43,317 nt of DNA from an uncultured Clostridia bacterium (lineage in GTDB: Bacteria; Bacillota; Clostridia; Christensenellales; Borkfalkiaceae). A model generated the notes under the pieces. The model was not told the DNA's origin and searched no databases. It worked only from the letters and a program-made list of their open reading frames with translations. The DNA lies in the NCBI GenBank assembly GCA_934271275.1, contig CAKQRD010000015.1:1-43317 (forward strand), read 5' to 3'. Every line of letters starts with the position of its first letter. Position 1 is the stretch's first letter. A program made the position numbers and the translations under genes. Positions 32,689 through 42,097 of this stretch are shown here, piece by piece.

Positions 32689-35225
32689 TTTCTTCTCCAA
32701 AGAACGAGACACACGGCTGCTATAATCGAACCGAGCGTTATTATGCCGCCCTCCATATTACCCGAACAACCGCAACCGCTTTTTTCGCCGTTGTCTTCGT
32801 TTTTCTTGTCGTCATCGGACTTTTTATCATCGTCAGGTTTTTTGCCGTCGTCGGGGTTCTTTTCAACGTAATCCGAACGCGTCAAAACCTCGTCCTTGCC
32901 CTCGCTCTTATCGGTTATTCTGATTTGACTTATTTTTACGCTGCCGTTAAGCTGAACGTTTCCTTCTCCGTCGGAGTAATCGGAATAATGCTCTATTGCG
33001 AAGGTCGATTCTTTGCCGTATGCGCCCCACGTCTCGAAGCCGTCCGTCGCCTGAACGTCCGATTCGTACTCGACTACTTCAAACAGCATTTCTCCGTCTA
33101 TCGTAAGCGAAACAGAAACGCCATGTTTATCTCCTTCGGCAACGTTTTTGTAAGTAACGTCTATAAAATGGTCTTTATCGTCGCCCACGTCAACGTAATC
33201 TATCGTTTTGCCCAAATCTATATGTTCAAATTTTCCGTCTGCGCCGCCAAGTCTTATTAAAGAAACGGAGGTCTGCCACGGCTTATCGGCTCCCGCAGTT
33301 CCCATTTTTATCGCGTAACGAGCGCCTTCATCCGTTATTCCGAGGTAGAATATTATGCCGCATTCCCCGTTTGTCCCGTATTTACCTTCGCCGTATTTGC
33401 TCGGTTGCACGAACGTAGCTTTAACTTCGGCTTCTATACGATATTCCTTTAAGCTCTCGTTTTTAAACTTTACGGAAGGCGCAAAATCTTTGTTCGCTCC
33501 CGCTATCTGTATTCCTTCCGCGGCGAAGTCTACCATACTGTTGTCTCCGACGCTCGTTTCCCAAGAATTTTTGTCCTTCGCGAAGTTGTTTTTTCTATCG
33601 TCTATCGCGGGCGCGTCAAAATCCTCCGTAATAGGAAGCGATTTTATCGTTTCACCATCTGCGGAACCGTCGAAGCCCGTTACTTTGAGTTTCTTAATGT
33701 TTATAGAGGATTCCGTATTCGTATTATCGGATTCCCCCATTATGCCGATCCAGCCGGAAACGTCAGTATTCCACGTCGTTTCGCCTATATCAAGACCTAT
33801 GTTCTTTCTGTCTTTTACGGAAATAACCGTTACGCCGTCGATTACAACGATAAACTCTATGTTGTCGCCGCTATCCCTTACGGTATAATCGAGGTAATGC
33901 TCTTCTCCGTCTCCTATCTCAGTAAGGAAATCTCTTGCAACGATATACGCGGTGCTGCCGCTACTGCCGCCTCTGAATCTTTCAAGAATTATCGTGCTGC
34001 CGCACATACCGGTATTTTCTTTCGAGTATCCCATTCTTAAAAGATAATAAACGCCCGTGCTTTCCGGATAAACGCGGGTTGCCCAAGGAGCATCCGCGTC
34101 TATTCTTGTGGCAACGGAGAAATAGGTATACGCCCATTCCGGTTCGCTTGGAGATAGAACAGCCGCGCTTTCAAGGTCGGCGACAAAGCTTGCTTCTAAC
34201 TTAACGTCCTTTATTTTACCTCTTTTCAGAAGTGCCGCGGCATTGTTGTTACGGCTGAAATTTGAAAAGGTCATACCGCTCGTCTTATTTACCGTTACTT
34301 CTCCGCCGCTCGTTCCGTTATCCGTATTCCAGCTTCTCTTGTCCGAAGCAAGGTTGTCCGCCGCCGCGATTTCAGGTTGAACGTAGGGAGTTTTTGCAGA
34401 AGTTGCCCCTTCCGTAGGCGTACCGACTTCCGCCTGTCCGCCGTTTTCGTCGTCAAAGCAGGTGAGCTTGACCTCGCTGAATTGTATGGTGTTAATGTTA
34501 TCGTTAGTATTGTTGGTTTCGGTAAATAAACCGATATATCCCAGATCGTCGCAGTTTATTTTCCACGAGCCGCCGTCCCAGTTGCGCGGATAATTCATTT
34601 CTTCCAAAGCCGCTCCGTCTACCGACAGACTTATTTTAAAATTGTCGCCGCTTTGTTTCACCGACAACGTTACCTTATGCTCGTTTCCGTCTATAACATT
34701 TACGTTCGGTATTTCCTTAAACCAGCCCGTATCTACTATCTGAGTAGTTCCGCCGCCCAAATATCTCGCATTGCATTTTGCGCTGTTATAAATATTGCCC
34801 AGCATTATCAGATGTCTGCCGCCGTCCTCCGGTGAATTTGACGAAGAATTCAGTTGTCCGAAATCCTTCTCCTTCATACCGAACGCTATTCCTATCGTTT
34901 TATAATCGACGGACGACGTATCCTTATACTTAAAGCTGAACGACAAATCGAAATATTTCGCTTCCTGCCATAAAATAAATTTCCCCGGTCTGTCTTTGCA
35001 GAAATAAGTTATATGCAAGCCGTCCGTTTCCGTTCCGTTATTATATACCGCATAATTCGCCGACGTTGTTCTGTCGAAATCCCAGCTGTCCGTATATAAA
35101 GCAAGATTTGTCGCGTCTGCCGCCGCAAATGCTTTTTCGGGCATAACAGAAACGAAGCCCGCTATCGACGCAACCATTATAGCCGCGCATATAAATACCC
35201 ATATTCTTCTTATTGTTTTATTCAT
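32667..35225 (-). CDS. Large jelly-roll surface protein with Cys-rich C-terminal anchor
   Basis: 852 residues: signal peptide (about 1-34, ending AFA), then three lectin-like modules (about 38-260, 285-530 and 540-790), each introduced by a Asn-x-x-x-x-x-x-x-x-W type start (DKRSWNTDNG, DKNSWETSVG). A low-complexity linker of Lys/Asp/Pro repeats (about 790-810, DDGKKPDDDKKSDDDKK) precedes GEKSGCGCSG (Cys818, Cys820), a hydrophobic segment (about 828-843) and a basic end RRKCRASKK. The linker would span the cell wall. There is no LPXTG. Residues 89-238 are shared with the protein at 27251-29203. TTTCTCC (GGAGAAA) precedes the ATG and the gene follows the solute-binding protein by 12 bases. Likely surface polysaccharide-binding partner of the importer. 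Confidence 0.85.
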   Translation of the reverse strand: MNKTIRRIWVFICAAIMVASIAGFVSVMPEKAFAAADATNLALYTDSWDFDRTTSANYAVYNNGTETDGLHITYFCKDRPGKFILWQEAKYFDLSFSFKYKDTSSVDYKTIGIAFGMKEKDFGQLNSSSNSPEDGGRHLIMLGNIYNSAKCNARYLGGGTTQIVDTGWFKEIPNVNVIDGNEHKVTLSVKQSGDNFKISLSVDGAALEEMNYPRNWDGGSWKINCDDLGYIGLFTETNNTNDNINTIQFSEVKLTCFDDENGGQAEVGTPTEGATSAKTPYVQPEIAAADNLASDKRSWNTDNGTSGGEVTVNKTSGMTFSNFSRNNNAAALLKRGKIKDVKLEASFVADLESAAVLSPSEPEWAYTYFSVATRIDADAPWATRVYPESTGVYYLLRMGYSKENTGMCGSTIILERFRGGSSGSTAYIVARDFLTEIGDGEEHYLDYTVRDSGDNIEFIVVIDGVTVISVKDRKNIGLDIGETTWNTDVSGWIGIMGESDNTNTESSINIKKLKVTGFDGSADGETIKSLPITEDFDAPAIDDRKNNFAKDKNSWETSVGDNSMVDFAAEGIQIAGANKDFAPSVKFKNESLKEYRIEAEVKATFVQPSKYGEGKYGTNGECGIIFYLGITDEGARYAIKMGTAGADKPWQTSVSLIRLGGADGKFEHIDLGKTIDYVDVGDDKDHFIDVTYKNVAEGDKHGVSVSLTIDGEMLFEVVEYESDVQATDGFETWGAYGKESTFAIEHYSDYSDGEGNVQLNGSVKISQIRITDKSEGKDEVLTRSDYVEKNPDDGKKPDDDKKSDDDKKNEDNGEKSGCGCSGNMEGGIITLGSIIAAVCLVLWRRKCRASKK
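34512..34960 (-). repeat. 449-bp duplicated coding segment, copy 2
   Basis: Partner of 28520-28968; the two copies lie in the same orientation about 6 kb apart, so they could mediate deletion or inversion-free recombination of the intervening genes. Confidence 0.9.
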
Positions 35226-35237
35226 ATATTTTTCTCC

Positions 35238-36854
35238 TTATCCCTTTATAAAGTTATACTCGTTTGCAAGCCATTTAAGGTATTCGCCCGCAGCGCCGTT
35301 ATACTCCGCCAGAACGGATTCAAACGATTTTTCCGTACCCGCAGGATCTAACGTACCCCATAACATTCTTTGTATATACGCAAACAACGAGCCCCTTGCC
35401 GTAACCTCGTCTCTGAAAGCCTGCTCGTTAGGCACCGAGGGAAGAAGCAGCGTATTCATCGGATCCTCGTAACGCTTAAAGCCCCTTACTTTATCTATCC
35501 AGCCGCGTTCCTCCTGAGTATAACTATCCAGCGTTTTATTAAGCATTACGTTATTTTTAACGATACCGTATAACCCGAAAACCTGTCTGTTTATAATATA
35601 ATCCTCTTCTTTTCCTTCCGGATACTTATAGGTGGAATCGTCTACGTTTACCCAGTGCTTGCCTTCTATTCCGTATTGACAAAGCATAAGATTATTCACG
35701 TCGGAATACATCCAGTCCATAAATTTGATAACGTCTACGGCGTTTTCGCTGTCCTTCATTATGACGCAGGCTTCCGCACATAGCGGTTCGCATTTAAATC
35801 CATAGGTATTACCGTCGTTGTCCGTAAGCGGTCCTAAAATACAAAACTCCGCGTTAGGATTTTCCTGTTTGCAACGCCGCGCAACCTTTATAAGATGAGA
35901 TATTTCGGGCCACTGAATGCATACGCCCGCCCTTCCGGCGATAAAGTCGCCTTCCAGAACCGTATCGGAAGCATTATCGGTTTTTATCAACGTCATATTA
36001 TTGTTTTTATAGCTTGCCCACTCGTACGTTGCCTGAACGGCATTTTTATAACCCTCCGACAAATATCCGGGTATAAGATTTCCGTTTTTGTCGAGCGCGT
36101 AACCGGAATAATATCCGCTGGGAGTGTAAGCTCCGTATAAAACCCTTTCCAAATCCCACAACTGACCGGAGATAACGTAACTGCTCTTTTTAGAAGTAAG
36201 CTCTATTCGGTCAGTCATCTTTTTACACATATCGATAAAGTCGTCTATCGTCTTTACTTCTTTTTTACCGGAACCGTCGGTTGCGTCGTCGGTATACCCG
36301 ACCTTCTGCATCAAATCCTTTCTTACGAGTATTCCGTATTTCGAGGGGTTCTCTTCACCCGGTATTCCGATTATTTCATTAGTCGAAGTAGTGAGTCTTG
36401 CCCACGCATCCGCGCTGATATTCTTTTTGAGATTAGTACCGTATTCATCCAGCAAATCGGACAGATCCTTATAATAGCCCTTGTTATCGTCGCCGGAGAG
36501 CGCAAACGTTTCTACTCCGCCGCCGTCAAGCCCCGTTCTTCCCGAGATCGCGTCTAATTGAATACCTTCCTCAATGGCGTTGTTCACCTCGGTTTTAAAA
36601 TTATTCTGTGTCAGAAGAGTAAACTGCAAATCCAGCTTTATACCCGTATCCTCGTAATACTTTTGCTGAACCGCTGTTTTAACCGACTCTTCGTCCGCGC
36701 CAAGAGCATCGTTGCTTTCTCTGTAAATAACGATTTTCTTCCCGTCCCACGCTCCGTCTTTATCGTCGGTATTGTTGCCGCCGCAGCCGACGCACGCGAA
36801 GCATATAACGGCAGATGTCGCTAACGCAAATAATTTAGTAAGTCTGTTTTTCAT
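35238..36854 (-). CDS. Sugar ABC importer solute-binding lipoprotein (LplA type)
   Basis: 538 residues, lipoprotein signal ending VGC (Cys24). The mature part reads GKKIVIYRESND..., KYYEDTGIKLDLQFTLL, NNAIEEGIQLDAISGRTG, GIPGEENPSKYGILVRKDLM and CAEACVIMKDSENAVDVIKFMDWMYS, typical of the large LplA-like solute-binding proteins that work with LplB/LplC permeases. AGGAGAAAAT precedes the ATG. It lies 17 bases after the permease at 36872. Expected to bind an oligosaccharide, perhaps pectin- or mannan-derived given the neighbouring enzymes. Confidence 0.92.
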   Translation of the reverse strand: MKNRLTKLFALATSAVICFACVGCGGNNTDDKDGAWDGKKIVIYRESNDALGADEESVKTAVQQKYYEDTGIKLDLQFTLLTQNNFKTEVNNAIEEGIQLDAISGRTGLDGGGVETFALSGDDNKGYYKDLSDLLDEYGTNLKKNISADAWARLTTSTNEIIGIPGEENPSKYGILVRKDLMQKVGYTDDATDGSGKKEVKTIDDFIDMCKKMTDRIELTSKKSSYVISGQLWDLERVLYGAYTPSGYYSGYALDKNGNLIPGYLSEGYKNAVQATYEWASYKNNNMTLIKTDNASDTVLEGDFIAGRAGVCIQWPEISHLIKVARRCKQENPNAEFCILGPLTDNDGNTYGFKCEPLCAEACVIMKDSENAVDVIKFMDWMYSDVNNLMLCQYGIEGKHWVNVDDSTYKYPEGKEEDYIINRQVFGLYGIVKNNVMLNKTLDSYTQEERGWIDKVRGFKRYEDPMNTLLLPSVPNEQAFRDEVTARGSLFAYIQRMLWGTLDPAGTEKSFESVLAEYNGAAGEYLKWLANEYNFIKG

Positions 36855-36871
36855 ATTTTCTCCTCCACTTT

Positions 36872-37747
36872 TTATTCTTTTACCGCACCAATGGTCATTC
36901 CACTGATGAAATATTTCTGTACGAAAGGATAAATCATAATTATCGGCAAGCTCGATACAACCACCGCCGCATTCATCATCTGCGTCTCGGGTAAATCGGA
37001 AACGCCTGTAGAAGAGCCTGTCGGATTAGTGAAATTATCTATAAGCAATTTAATTACCGTTGCAAGCGGATATAAATCCGTTCTCGAAGCGGAAATCCAA
37101 AGCGTCGCTTCCACCCAATTCGACCAGGACGATACGGCGGCAAACAACGCCACCGTGGCAAGTATGGGCTTAGAAAGAGGCAAAACGACTAAAAACAAAA
37201 TCTGCATTTCATTGGCGTTGTCGATACTTGCAGCTTCTATAAGAGATTTCGGAATCGTCATATAGTAGCTTTTGATAAGCAATGTATACCAAGCTCCCGC
37301 AACGCCCGGCAATATCAGCACCCATAAGGAATTATAAAGCCCCAAGCTTTTCATATTAAGGTAAACGGCAACCGCGCCGCCGCTGATATACATAGTAACG
37401 AGAGCCAAAACGTTAAAAAACCTTTTGCCGGGGAAAAACTCCTTCGACAGCGGATATGCAAACATAGCGTTGACAAGAACAGCCAGCACGGTTTTGCCCG
37501 CCGTTACTATCAATGAATTGAGTATAGCCCGAAGTATTCCCAATCGTCCCGAAAACAGCAAGCTGTACGCCTCCATGGAAAATTTGGGTATAAAAAGAGA
37601 ATAACCGTTCACAAGCAGCTTCGTGTTATCGGTAAAAGAGGCGGTTATAACCATAAGATAAGGCAACAAAAACACTACCGAAAGAATCAACATCAATGCA
37701 ATATTGAAAACGTTGAATACACGCTCTCCTTTTGTTCTTTTTATCAT
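36872..37747 (-). CDS. Sugar ABC importer permease, LplC/YtcP type
   Basis: 291 residues from the ATG at 37745-37747. A GTG three codons upstream is also in frame but lies within the ribosome site (GGGGTGG), so I prefer the ATG. Six membrane helices; the EAA loop reads SLIEAASIDNANEMQ then VVLPLSKPI. The end, MIYPFVQKYFISGMTIGAVKE, is the usual C-terminus of this subfamily. Its ribosome site overlaps the preceding stop region of the LplB-like gene, so the two are coupled. It pairs with the LplB-like permease to form the channel. Confidence 0.94.
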   Translation of the reverse strand: MIKRTKGERVFNVFNIALMLILSVVFLLPYLMVITASFTDNTKLLVNGYSLFIPKFSMEAYSLLFSGRLGILRAILNSLIVTAGKTVLAVLVNAMFAYPLSKEFFPGKRFFNVLALVTMYISGGAVAVYLNMKSLGLYNSLWVLILPGVAGAWYTLLIKSYYMTIPKSLIEAASIDNANEMQILFLVVLPLSKPILATVALFAAVSSWSNWVEATLWISASRTDLYPLATVIKLLIDNFTNPTGSSTGVSDLPETQMMNAAVVVSSLPIIMIYPFVQKYFISGMTIGAVKE

Positions 37748-37760
37748 ATCGTCCACCCCG

Positions 37761-39611
37761 TTAAATTAAATCTATATTGCTTTTCTTTTTCACGATCGCG
37801 TTGACCACAAGCACCAGAATAAGACTCAACGTGCTGTTTACGAAATCCATCGTCGTCGCGTAAGAAAATTGAGAAGTGCTTCCGCCTGAAACGATTCTGT
37901 ATATAACCGTACTGAAAACGTCCGTGTATTCCTGAATAGCGTAATTACTGTTTCCCGTAAGAGCCGCAATCTGATCGAAGTCCGCGCTTAAAAGCGAACC
38001 GACCGACATTATCAGCTGAAACATTATCATCGGAACTATCGCCGGAAGAGTTACGGCAAGCGTCTGCTGCCACCTGTTCGCACCGTCTATTTTAGCCGCT
38101 TCGTATAGGTCCGAATTAACCGACGATAACGCCGCAAGATACATAATCGTTCCCCACCCGAGCGTTTTCCATAAATGGGTAACGGTAAATATTCCCCACC
38201 ACGCGTCGCCCTTCGCGTACCAGTTTATCCTTGTTCCGCCGAGGCTTACGATTACGTTATTGATAATTCCCGTATCCTTTGATAAAAACGAATACGCTAT
38301 GCTTGACACTATTATCCACGATAAGAAGTACGGCAGATACGAAATGGTCTGAACAACCTTTTTGAACGCTTTGTTTCTTAGCTCGTTTATTAACAGGGCG
38401 AGAATTATAGCCCCCGGAAACCCGAAGATAAATTTAAGTCCCGCAATACAGACGGTGTTCCTCAAATATCTCAAAATCAGCGGGTCCGCAAACATTTTCC
38501 TGAACCAGTAAAGCCCGACGAACTCGCTTCCGAACATACCGTCTCTTGCCGAGTAGTTTTCAAACATAACTACAAGCCCCGCCATAGGCTTATAATTGAA
38601 CAAAATAAAGCTTAAAAGCATCGGAACGAGCATCAGATAAAGCAGCGGATTGCGCAAAATATACTTAAACGATTTGCTTCCCGCTATTTTTTTCCGCCTT
38701 ACGAATACGAGAGTCAATACTCCTGCGATAAGAATTCCCGTTGCAATCCATAAGACTATTGCCCAAGGACTCGTACTTTTTTCGTATACGATGTAGCCCG
38801 TTAGACAATTTATGTTTTTCGGAGTCGTGATTTTTTTACTTTCACCCGTTTCCCCGTCTTCGGTCGCATCGTTTGAGGCGGTTGCTATTATGCCCTGCGC
38901 CCGCGCCGCGTAAAACGTAACCGAATTTTCGGAAACCAACTCTGCGTTTACGCCCGCATAATGAAGAATTTTACCCTTGACCGTAACGGTTATCTTTTCC
39001 AGACCGTCCACGTCCAGAATCGTCATAGCCGCAAGAACAAAATTATCGCCGCTATAATCATGGGCATAGAAATCTTTAAGCTCTTCCGCCTTTCCGCTCA
39101 CCGCGTTTATCGGTAAAATCGGAGTTCCGTCGCCGAGATCCGTCTTATCGATTTCCACAGAACCCGATTTACCGTCAAAATATTTGCGAACGACGCATTT
39201 TAATTTTCCGTCCGCCAGCAATCTTATCGTGTTCGATCTTACGTCGGAGCCTTCTTTTACAGACGCTTCGTAATTATCGTAATAAAACCTGCCGGTTCCG
39301 TCTACCTTATCTATTCTTCTCGTATTAAGCGATAAGGAATAAAACTCTTCGCCTATTTCGAGTTTTCCGAGCTTCATCGTTTCGCTGAAAGCCGATACGG
39401 CGTTTACGCCCGCAATATACTCGTCAACACTCTTTCTTATTTCGTCGTCGGTTTTGCCGTTGCGCTTTAAGGTGACCGTAACCTCCGCCTTCCCGTTTCT
39501 TCCGATAGTCATATCGTTTTTGCCGGCGATGGATCTTCCGCAGCCGAACAGCGAGGTAATTACCGTCAGCACGACAATCAATAAAACAAGAAAGCTTCTT
39601 TTTTTGTTCAT
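37761..39611 (-). CDS. LplB-type permease fused to an N-terminal lipoprotein domain
   Basis: 616 residues, about twice the usual permease length (~300). Residues 1-24 form a lipoprotein-type signal (LFGC, Cys24). A ~250-residue beta-rich, soluble region follows (MTIGRNGKAEVTVTL, IGEEFYSLSLNTRR, KLKCVVRKYFDG, ITVTVKGKILHYAG), then a membrane segment (about 284-304) ending VRRKK. From residue 318 the sequence is a complete LplB-like permease (PLLYLMLVPMLLSFILFNYK), with EAA loop DLYEAAKIDGANRWQQ at 501-516. The N-terminal part resembles, in layout only, LppM/DUF3153-type lipoproteins: lipobox, beta-domain, terminal helix. The frame is open throughout with no stop or shift, so the fusion is real in this sequence. 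GGGGAGGA precedes the ATG. The extra domain would lie outside the membrane next to the solute-binding protein. Confidence 0.88.
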   Translation of the reverse strand: MNKKRSFLVLLIVVLTVITSLFGCGRSIAGKNDMTIGRNGKAEVTVTLKRNGKTDDEIRKSVDEYIAGVNAVSAFSETMKLGKLEIGEEFYSLSLNTRRIDKVDGTGRFYYDNYEASVKEGSDVRSNTIRLLADGKLKCVVRKYFDGKSGSVEIDKTDLGDGTPILPINAVSGKAEELKDFYAHDYSGDNFVLAAMTILDVDGLEKITVTVKGKILHYAGVNAELVSENSVTFYAARAQGIIATASNDATEDGETGESKKITTPKNINCLTGYIVYEKSTSPWAIVLWIATGILIAGVLTLVFVRRKKIAGSKSFKYILRNPLLYLMLVPMLLSFILFNYKPMAGLVVMFENYSARDGMFGSEFVGLYWFRKMFADPLILRYLRNTVCIAGLKFIFGFPGAIILALLINELRNKAFKKVVQTISYLPYFLSWIIVSSIAYSFLSKDTGIINNVIVSLGGTRINWYAKGDAWWGIFTVTHLWKTLGWGTIMYLAALSSVNSDLYEAAKIDGANRWQQTLAVTLPAIVPMIMFQLIMSVGSLLSADFDQIAALTGNSNYAIQEYTDVFSTVIYRIVSGGSTSQFSYATTMDFVNSTLSLILVLVVNAIVKKKSNIDLI

Positions 39612-39624
39612 CCGTTATCCTCCC

Positions 39625-42075
39625 CTATACCGTGGTTATATCCCCCGTTTCAAAAATCTCCGGAGCGAACGCTTCGTCGCCCGTTACGGTAACCGTATAA
39701 TCCTCACCCTTTTCCAAATCGAAGAAATTATCCGAATAGCTGTACTTATAATTATCCTTCGCTACTATAAAGACAGACTTCGCAAATTCGTTGGCATGAA
39801 AGGTTATCTGAACGCATCTATCGTTTATCCTTCTTTTGCTAACCGTATAATCGCTTTTAAACAGTAAGCCCTTCCAGAAGCTTTTGCTGTACACGTTTTT
39901 AATTTTTTTACCATTCAAAGTTGCGTATACATAAAGATAATCGCCGCAATCGTCCGAAGGCACGGGGAACGAAACGCACTTCCCGGCCATAACCTCGACC
40001 GCTTTTCTGCTCTCCGAAACGACGGTTCCGTCTAAATTCTTCGCCCCGAACACTATTTCGCCCGTCTGCTTTTCCGTCGTGTCGTTCGCGACAAAAACCT
40101 TTTGCTTTCCGTCTTTTCCCTGAACGAAGCTGACGAGCAAGTCGGCAAATGAACGTTTAAGCTGATAATATCCGCCCTTCGGCTCACCATAATAATCGAC
40201 TACCGACCAGGTTCCGGAAGGCCATATATCGTTATACATCCATATAAGCACGCCTCCGCAAACGCTTCTGTTGCTCCTCGCGTATTCGACCTCCGCCCGC
40301 AACATTTCGCAATGAACGGTCGAGCCCTTGACGACGAATTGATTTATCGTTTCCGCTTTTCCGTATAAATATCTTATATATTCCGATTGTCTGTCAAGAA
40401 AATCCATTTTTACGGGAGAATAAGGATTTTCCATCAGCCTGTCCCGCCACAACTCGTTCGGCGGAAGAAGCTTATCCTCGGGATATATTTTTTTGTTGGT
40501 CTCTACCGAGTTAGGCCCTTGAAGGGCGCATTCGCTCAAAAACGCTACCGTCTTTTCCGCCATAAGCGCGCGGTAATTATCTATGCCGTAAACGAGGCAT
40601 ACTTCGCCTTCGCTGTTGTGCGAATCGCCCGACGAATAATCGTTACCCACGTCGGTTTTTGAGCTCGGACTCTGTTTAAGATACGGTCTTGTTCCGTCAA
40701 GCCTGTTTATAAGCCCCCTTACTGTCACGTCAACGAGAAAATCGCCCTTCGCGTGACAAAGATTTATTTCTCCGTTCTTTTCGTTTCCGCCGTCCCAACA
40801 GACTATCGAAGGATGAGTTCTTAACCTTTTTATCTGATATTCCACTTCTTCGAGGAAGTTTTTCACCCATTCCGAATTATTCTCCGGATAATCCGAGCAG
40901 GATAGCATCATATCCTGCAACACCATAATGCCGTTCTCGTCGCAATAATCGTAAAAGGCTTCTTTTTCATATAATCCGCCGCCCCATACTCGCAGCATAT
41001 TAAAGCCCGCCGATTTTGCCCGCAAAACAAGCCGTTTGTATTTTTCTTCCGTTATGTTTCCGGTAAAGCACTCCGCAGGTACCCAGTTCGCGCCCCTGCA
41101 AAATACTTCGGTTCCGTTTATATTAAAATAAAATCCCAACGCTTCACGGCTTATCGGCTCTTCTTTAAGCTCGATTTTTCTGAACGCCGCTCTGCCCGTT
41201 TTTTGCGAAATTTGTTTTCCGCCTCTGTAAAGCCTTACCGAGTAAGCATACAACGGTTGCTCTCCGTAGCCAGACGGCCACCATAATGCCGGATTTTCTA
41301 TCTTTACGTTCGCAATATTCTTTTTCCCCGTAACGTCAAATACGAATTTTTCGCGTTTACCCTGCGGAGTCGTCTCGATTTCTATCTCTATATAATCGTC
41401 GAGCTTGGGGATGCGTTCGTCTATCAGAACGTTCCCGTCGTTATCGTGCATATCTCTGACGTTATAGTTAAGCTCTACGATAAAATTAAGCCACCCGTCC
41501 ATATAAGCGGTATAGTTTACGTTGTCTATAAAATATTTACTTCCGCTTTCTATGTATACGTCGTTCCAAATACCGTATCCGCATAAGTCGGGAGCCCAAT
41601 CCCAACCGAAATGACATTGCGTTTTTCTCAAAAGTATGCGTTGAAGGTTAAATGTTCCGAAAAGATCGCCGTAGTCTATCGACTGCATCACCTTTTTCGT
41701 TCCCGTCATATATACCTTCAACAGATTGCCTTTATTTTTTACGCAATCGGTCACGTCGAAAACGTAACGCTTGAACATATTATCGGTTTTTCCGAGTTTT
41801 TTGCCGTTAAGCTCTATTTCGGCAAAAAGATCTATCCCCTCGAAAACGAGCTTAATGCTTTCATCGGCAAAATATTTTTCTTCAAGATCAAAGCTCTTTT
41901 CATAAGTAAAGTCATCGTAAGCAATCCATTCTGCATTTTTATAATTCATTGCAAAATACGGATCTTCTATAATTCCCGCACGGTATAATGCATACGTTAT
42001 ATCCCCTGGAACGTCTATATCTACCGTTTCGATTTTGGGGTTTTTCAATTTCCAAGAGGTGAGTTGTTTTTTCAT
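39625..42075 (-). CDS. GH2 beta-mannosidase-like enzyme
   Basis: 816 residues, no signal peptide, cytosolic. Features of the mannosidase branch of GH2: VPGDITYALYRAG, FEGIDLFAEIELNGKKLG, CHFGWDWAP, NPALWWPSGYGEQPLY and MLRVWGGGLYE. Acid/base Glu432 in WDGGNEKNG and nucleophile Glu515 in FLSECALQG are both present, so a retaining exo-beta-mannosidase is likely. In typical relatives the nucleophile region reads SEFGxQ; here the ECALQG variant is slightly unusual. It is the second gene of locus 2, 22 bases after the regulator, with no clear ribosome site. It should release mannose from imported beta-manno-oligosaccharides or related glycans. Confidence 0.9.
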   Translation of the reverse strand: MKKQLTSWKLKNPKIETVDIDVPGDITYALYRAGIIEDPYFAMNYKNAEWIAYDDFTYEKSFDLEEKYFADESIKLVFEGIDLFAEIELNGKKLGKTDNMFKRYVFDVTDCVKNKGNLLKVYMTGTKKVMQSIDYGDLFGTFNLQRILLRKTQCHFGWDWAPDLCGYGIWNDVYIESGSKYFIDNVNYTAYMDGWLNFIVELNYNVRDMHDNDGNVLIDERIPKLDDYIEIEIETTPQGKREKFVFDVTGKKNIANVKIENPALWWPSGYGEQPLYAYSVRLYRGGKQISQKTGRAAFRKIELKEEPISREALGFYFNINGTEVFCRGANWVPAECFTGNITEEKYKRLVLRAKSAGFNMLRVWGGGLYEKEAFYDYCDENGIMVLQDMMLSCSDYPENNSEWVKNFLEEVEYQIKRLRTHPSIVCWDGGNEKNGEINLCHAKGDFLVDVTVRGLINRLDGTRPYLKQSPSSKTDVGNDYSSGDSHNSEGEVCLVYGIDNYRALMAEKTVAFLSECALQGPNSVETNKKIYPEDKLLPPNELWRDRLMENPYSPVKMDFLDRQSEYIRYLYGKAETINQFVVKGSTVHCEMLRAEVEYARSNRSVCGGVLIWMYNDIWPSGTWSVVDYYGEPKGGYYQLKRSFADLLVSFVQGKDGKQKVFVANDTTEKQTGEIVFGAKNLDGTVVSESRKAVEVMAGKCVSFPVPSDDCGDYLYVYATLNGKKIKNVYSKSFWKGLLFKSDYTVSKRRINDRCVQITFHANEFAKSVFIVAKDNYKYSYSDNFFDLEKGEDYTVTVTGDEAFAPEIFETGDITTV

Positions 42076-42097
42076 AAATCGTTTTAATGCCTTCGTA

